Shown one piece after another: positions 58,989 through 64,000 of a stretch of 64,000 nucleotides of DNA. A model generated the notes under the pieces. That model was not told the DNA's origin. It worked only from the letters and a program-made list of their open reading frames with translations, and searched no databases. Each line of letters starts with the position of its first letter. Within the stretch, counting starts at the first letter, position 1. The DNA is taken from assembly GCA_037447655.1 (NCBI GenBank), contig JBBHKE010000542.1, positions 1-64,000 of the forward strand, written 5' to 3'. A program made the position numbers and the translations under genes. The DNA comes from Zygnema cylindricum (lineage: Eukaryota; Streptophyta; Zygnematophyceae; Zygnematales; Zygnemataceae).

Positions 58989-59289
58989 ATTTTTTATAAT
59001 AGTGCTGCGAGGTCCGCACGAGCTGCCGCGGCGACAAGAGCGGTTCGCTAACTTGTCGCCCGACAAAGTCGCACGTAGCCGGTCAGGCGTCACTTGTCAC
59101 GTGTCAGAGCGGCAGATGCGCTTGTCCAGGTCACGGTAACGCCGGAGAAATAATTTCTTCCGGCGCGCAGAGACAAACGGCGATCTTCCCCGTTTGTGTA
59201 ACCGAACGCGCTAAAACTCTGCAACATGTGACTTGTTACATCGAACCGTTGCCTCCTCCACAATTCAGATCTAATGGCTGCAAGCGAAT
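58989..59289 (-). promoter_or_regulatory. LTPG promoter module, arm 2
   Basis: Mirror of 38990-39290 with the same TATA, CGAACCGCTC and CACGTG motifs. Confidence 0.6.
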
Positions 59290-59401
59290 AATCGTACTAT
59301 TTGACCAGACAAAAGTCACGGTTCATTGGAAGAATCGGTCTGGCGGGGGAAAGCGGCTCGATTTCGCGTAGATCCTTCCACGTAACAACTTGGCGAAAGT
59401 A

Positions 59402-59953
59402 CACCGTGAATCGCTTATAGCGTTAATAACACTAGATTCAAGCCCCCAAATTTTGACCCTTGAACCTTAAATATAATTAGTGATACTTTCGTTTTTTTTA
59501 ACGTTAATAACGTTACTGTTTAATTAGCGTTAATAACTCTAACTTGGGTTGTTTCTACATATTTTTGTGTGCAAATTGTGTCAGTCTGTACTTAATTTGC
59601 TGGTTATTTCGTACATTTGTACAGAAAGAGTATTAAAAAAATGCGTCGACACGGGAATGTGAGTGCGTCGACACGAAAAAACGCACTCAGATTTGATTCC
59701 CATTCATAAAGGCGATGGCGAATCGGGAGAACCTGTTCTCACATGTTCAAACGTTGGTAATGTTCAAACGTTGGTAATGTGAACAAGGGTTATAGCGGCT
59801 TCACTATGGGAATGTGTATCCAAATAAGTGTTAGATGGATAAATTAGAGTTATTGTTTTGTTGGCGCTAGACCATTGAACCCAAAATAGAATCATTAACA
59901 CTAATTATTTCTTTACCCTAATAATTTATTAACAGTCTAAGCGATTCACGTTG
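59402..59953. mobile_element. Stowaway-like MITE in arm 2 (552 bp)
   Basis: Mirror of 38326-38877, with TA at 59400-59401 and 59954-59955. Confidence 0.7.
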
Positions 59954-60189
59954 TACTTTATGTTAGGTTCGCATCAATTCCTTTTTTTTGTTTCGGTTCG
60001 CGTCTAAGAATGTCCTTAAGTCTATGTTAGTAGGGTATTATTTTAGAATTGTCCAATACTTTTTGTTAGGGTTGTCGTGTAGCCGTTTTCGGTCCTTAGG
60101 GTTGACATGTAGCCATTTTCGGTCCTTATTCCAAATTAGAGTGTTTCAGTGTCGTCCATTTTTCCGTCGATAGGTGATAGAATTTTGGA

Positions 60190-61670
60190 GGTTTTTTGGA
60201 GGCGCACGATCACACGTGGCGCGCCATAGTTGATTTTAGTATTTCAGGGATGATGTGGCTTTCTTCAGTAACTATCGAAATAAAATGTGGATCTAATATA
60301 GTAACTAAAAGAAAGAATTTAACTTTGAAAGAAACGTTAAGTGCGATGGTTCATTCCAACGGTCGTAACATTTTATTGTGGGGAGCAACCATCCTCTCGT
60401 CTAACTGTTTTTTTTAATTGGAGACTTACTTCAGTTTCTGGTGACAAAACACCTTTTGAATTATTATATTGGAGGAATTTAATGCCCCATCACCTTCGAA
60501 TTTGGGGATGTCGAGCTACGGTTTATGTGGACTAAGCGAAAAGGAAGGGCAATTTGAGGCGTGGAGTTGGCCTGAAATATTTGTGCACTATAGTTCAAAG
60601 GGAAATCTTTACCGGGTATTTGATCCATTTCGTGGCATTGTGCAAAAACCGTGCTATGTCAATTTTCATGAGGATTTGAATTTAGTTATCGGAAAATCGA
60701 ACGAACTAAAAAAAAAATCTTGATTTCTATGAGGAGGACAATGTTGCACGTTTTTCGCACAAACAAGGATTCTGGTCGGGATCAGGAGTTGCATTCCAAT
60801 GTCAATGTCAAGAAGGAGAAATTGGATTCAAATTAGGGTTCGGTAAAACTGGACATTGACATCAATGTCCAAAGCAACCTTTGACTTCAAAATCGTGCTC
60901 TCAAAATGTGGATGAGGAGGAGAAAACTGTGGAACAATTTCATTTTTTAGAAAAAGTACTTGAAAAAATATAGGAAAAATATCAAATCGGCCCTCTTACA
61001 ACAAAATTGGTGGCTTCAATTTTAATTCACATTATTTCGTCCCCGAATCTAAGGAGACAACATACCTCTTATAGAAATTAATGTGCAAATACTTGGTCGA
61101 CGATCCAAAGTCATACACCAAGGCAAAACTTTTGTGTGATTGACAATCTAAGTGGAAGCCGACTTGAGAGGAGTATAAAACATTTGTGGAGAATCAGATA
61201 TTTCAGGAGGTAACCATACCGGATGGAAAGAAGGGGATTGATTCATGGGTCTTCAAAACTAGAATTGGTGCATTGGGTGAAGTAGTGAAGTACAAATCTA
61301 GGCTAGTTTGTACTACATTTCAACCTAAGGGTAGATTACACGAAGTGCTATGCTCCGGTTGTTGAGTTTGACTCTTTAGAGATAATTCTTGCGATTGCAG
61401 TAGTGAGAAAAACACACATCCACCAAACGGATGTTGAAACAATTTTCGTGAATCGAGCTCTTAAAGAGGAGATTTATATAAAGGTACTAGAACCGTGATA
61501 TCACACGAAGGTAAGTATGGGGCCATCGCAGATGCAAATACAGTTTGAAGCACGCGCCACATAACTCCTACTTGCGCATTCACAAAGTAATTTTGAACTT
61601 TGGTTAAAAGCGTACGATTTCGGCCTCAATTGTGCACTCATAAAAGAAAGAGTTAATCAAATCATATTGT
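60190..61670 (+). pseudogene. copia pol relic (integrase end to RT) in arm 2 and beyond
   Basis: TPFELLYWRNLMPHHLRIWG, YSSKGNLYRVFDPF, a long linker, then RT start (VKYKSRLVC) and HIHQTDVETIFVNRALKEE past the arm edge at 61414. Many stops. This side runs further into RT than arm 1, which is cut by LTR F. Confidence 0.65.
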
Positions 61671-61676
61671 CAATGA

Positions 61677-62219
61677 GGGGAAGGAGAGTCGGAGAGAAAG
61701 AGGGTTTGGGCAAGGGAGAGGGTGAGGGTTTGGGCTAAGGAGAGGGGGAGGGAGAGGGTGAGGGAGAGGGGGAGGGAGAGGGTGAGGAAGAGGGGGATGG
61801 AGAGGGAGAGGAAGAGGGAGAAGGAGAGGGGGAGGAAGAAAGAGAGAGGGAGGGAGTGGGAGAGGGAGAGAGGGGAAGGGGAGGAGGCAGACTAGATGAG
61901 TTAAAGCTTAAGGAAAGCGAGGACGAAGGGGAACTGGCTGGAGAAGAAGGAAAACTTCGGAGGTGGCTGGGCGGAGAGAGAGGAAGAGGGAGGAGATGAG
62001 TAAAGCGGTCGTAATGACCGTGCGAGCGTTCGCACCCATGGTCGGTTGGATTTATTTTTTTAGTTTTTGGAAGGTGCAGTATGTTCCTAACCTTTGGGGA
62101 AAGATAAAAAGGAAGTTTGAACGGCGGGCAGGCCGATGTGGAAATATTTCACGCCTTTGGTTTTGCTAACGACTTGAACTTATTTTTTATTTTTTATAAT
62201 TGTGCTGCGAGGTCCGCAC
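61677..62219 (-). pseudogene. truncated and deleted LTPG copy
   Basis: The start codon is at 62039-62037 (MGANAR). A deletion of about 34 bp removes the FPFLPDPG segment and shifts the frame. The Ser/Pro repeat continues to about 61677 and then joins copia RT. The cysteine domain is absent. The promoter is cut at the GGTCCGCAC site by an LTR. Confidence 0.8.
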
Positions 62220-62471
62220 TAAAACTGTTAGACCTCCATAAGTCCTCAGGGTGGACAGCTTCCAAGAAGCCTCTAGGATAACTCTGACCCCTTTGTGTTT
62301 CAGGAAAAACAACTGCCACCCTAGCAGACAAAAACTCTGACCACCTGCACCCCTGTGAAGGCAAGACTCCCCTGAGTCGATAGCAAAATGAATCTCTGAA
62401 TTTGCTCCCCTGAGCAGTAAGTTATGGAGGGTCAAAGTTGACCTTTTGTACAGAAGCTCTCTGGGAGAGAG
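62220..62471 (-). repeat. LTR fragment at the LTPG promoter target site
   Basis: Matches the end of the 25433-26487 LTR (minus orientation), beginning TAAAACTG with TG changed to TA. It is preceded by CGCAC (62215-62219), the complement of the GTGCG target duplication at 25428. It is cut at about 62471 and joined to copia protease sequence. Confidence 0.7.
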
Positions 62472-63404
62472 GGACACTAGATCTATAGTAACCATTTTCC
62501 CATCCGTATACTCTATCTCTACAGTAGGGATCTCTCCTAGCTTAGTGAAAAGTTGCTTATCAGGACACTTATGTATGGATGCACCTGAGTCGATTATTCA
62601 TCCATTATGTGGAGCTTCTTGAATTGCTCCAAGGGCACACTTCTGTCTCCAAGGGATCTCCTTCTCCTCCAGACTCTCGTCAAGAAGAAGCTCCCCATCT
62701 TCCTCAGAGGACTCGTCCTCGGTTTCTCCTGTCACTTTTGTGACCACAAGTGTCTTTTTCTTCCCTCCAAAAAAACCCCCTCCACCGTTCTCTTGGAGCC
62801 TCAGCTATGGCAGCTTGACACAATCTGCGATATAGTGTTCCAACTTTTTGCATAAATGAAAAAGGCCCTTTGGGGGCCTTCGTCCTCCAGGCTGATTTTT
62901 CTCTCCTTTGAATGTTTTCTTCGGAACCTTCCCCCATCGGTTTACTCTTGCAGCTAGAGCTTCCATGCTCTTCCCCCACTTCCTAATCTACATTGTGTTC
63001 TCCTGCACAAGTATCATCCTGACCACTGTGTTCCACTTCCATGAACTGTCAGTCATTTCCTGTACTTGGTACAATATGTTTTCATACTCGTCGGGTAACT
63101 TCATGATGAGAGTGTTAACTTTCATCTTCATTGTACCTGTCCACCCGGCACTCTCCATCTCTAAATATAAACAAGAGAGATCATTACAATAGATCTAACA
63201 TCTTAACCCCTTTGTAAGTATAATTTCCCAACTTTTGTTTCGCCAACTGGAGCTCTTAAATAGTAACCGCTCAATAGATTTCCACCAAACTCACCCACAA
63301 CTCTCGGCTTTGTAAATTTGAAGATGGGGGGTTGCCAAAGCCTGAGTGAGGTGTCTTAGACTGAGGTTTTTGGCATCCATGTTGATGTTTTCCCACATTT
63401 GGGT
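62472..63404 (-). pseudogene. copia gag to protease fragment
   Basis: Minus-strand protease active site IIDSGASIH (near 62590), acidic spacer (SEEDGELLLDE) and zinc knuckle-like CHLCKKLEHYIADC near 62850. Gag helices with an LTQAL(A/V)TPHLQ segment lie near 63330-63400. Several frameshifts. Confidence 0.65.
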
Positions 63405-64000
63405 TGAAACTCTGAGACCTCCATAAGTCCTCAGAGTGGACAGCTTCTAAGAAGCCTCTAGGATATCCGGGACACCTTTGTGTTTCAGCAAAAATAACTG
63501 CCACCTTGGAAGACAAAAACTCTAACCACCTACACCATTGTGAAGGCAAGACTCCCCTGAGTCGATAGCAAAAAGAATCTCTGAATTTGCTCCCCTGAGC
63601 AATAAGTTATGGAGGGTCAAAGTTGACCTTTTGTACAGAAGCTCTGTGGGAGAGAGGGTCCTATCTCCTAATTTTTCTAAGTCCTATCTCTCTCACAGAC
63701 TCTATCTACTGATGTACGGAACCAATCAGATTACAGTTCCGTACGCAAAAGTATAGCTGGCGGTGTACTTTATGTACGGACATTGTACGACATGGCCTAA
63801 ATGTCGACACATGTCATATCCGGATTCGGTGCCATAATCTCCGGAGATACCACGATCAAATGTAATTTTGCCACGTGTCATCCGATATGGCGATGGCCAC
63901 AAACCGCCGAAATCTTCTTCCGCGATCTTGGCGCTAATTCCGGCCGTCCGATTAAATTTGAATTTAATCGTAGCCGTAATAAATACATGCGCGATATTCG
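63405..64000 (-). repeat. LTR (copia A family), cut by the window end
   Basis: Starts TGAAACTCTGAGACC (plus reading) inside gag codons and matches the solo LTR at 25433-26487 in reverse. The left flank is TGGGT. The other end is outside the window, so solo LTR versus full element cannot be decided. Confidence 0.75.

Larger units (their letters stand above)
55424..61414 (-). repeat. inverted-repeat arm 2 (about 6.0 kb)
   Basis: Reverse complement of 36865-42681 plus 174 bp in the Ser/Pro repeat. At the inner edge (55424-55460) and around 55800-55870 several base differences appear, while the bulk is almost identical. Confidence 0.9.

Overview
This window looks like nuclear DNA of a land plant. 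It is AT-rich and intron-containing, with small GPI-anchored lipid transfer protein (LTPG-type) genes set in a dense, nested layer of Ty1/copia LTR retrotransposons, solo LTRs and MITEs. The species cannot be named from sequence alone. The host gene content is small: two divergent LTPG genes at the left end (887-2260 minus; 2897-4598 plus) and two intact-looking LTPG copies in the arms of a large inverted repeat (39442-41226 plus; 56879-58837 minus). Each has one intron with a GT donor and AG acceptor. In all four the intron is phase 1 and the spliced frame stays open: an 8-cysteine LTP domain in exon 1 and a GPI-type hydrophobic tail in exon 2. Truncated LTPG relics lie at 25.3-26.5, 29.7-30.4, 30.6-30.9 and 61.7-62.2 kb.

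Layout. 0-5.3 kb: divergent LTPG pair. 5.3-12 kb: tRNA-like element, two related PIF/Harbinger-like non-autonomous DNA elements (one with a 63-bp minisatellite) and a decayed non-LTR-type reverse transcriptase fragment. 12.1-23.3 kb: nested stack. Copia B (TSD AAAAA) has a solo LTR (TSD TTCTC) in its 3' LTR and full-length copia A (TSD GTACT) in its RNase H region. Copia A in turn carries a 1.16-kb TG...CA insertion with a 20-bp minisatellite in its 5' LTR. 25.3-30.4 kb: LTPG promoter split by a solo LTR (TSD GTGCG), then an LTR-less copia gag-pol and a truncated LTPG gene. 31-36.9 kb: MITE, copia relics and LTRs inside LTRs. 36.9-42.7 and 55.4-61.4 kb: the inverted repeat. Its 12.7-kb spacer holds copia RT, a MITE relic, a second non-LTR RT relic and a young gag-only copia element (copia D, TSD TATAG). 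61.7-64 kb: more LTPG and copia fragments.

The most interesting points are these. (1) The retroelements place a primer-binding site complementary to the anticodon arm of plant initiator tRNA-Met directly next to the LTR. In the best-preserved copy the gag AUG lies inside this site, so it is the complement of the CAU anticodon. (2) The near-identical inverted duplication of an LTPG gene differs mainly by an in-frame 174-bp Ser/Pro repeat expansion, while the inner edges are more diverged. (3) LTPG promoter modules are repeatedly copied, hit by an LTR at the same 5-bp target in two copies, and placed in front of a retrotransposon gag-pol.

Coordinates of TE borders come from reading TSDs, TG/CA ends and TIRs by eye. 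Percent identities were not computed.
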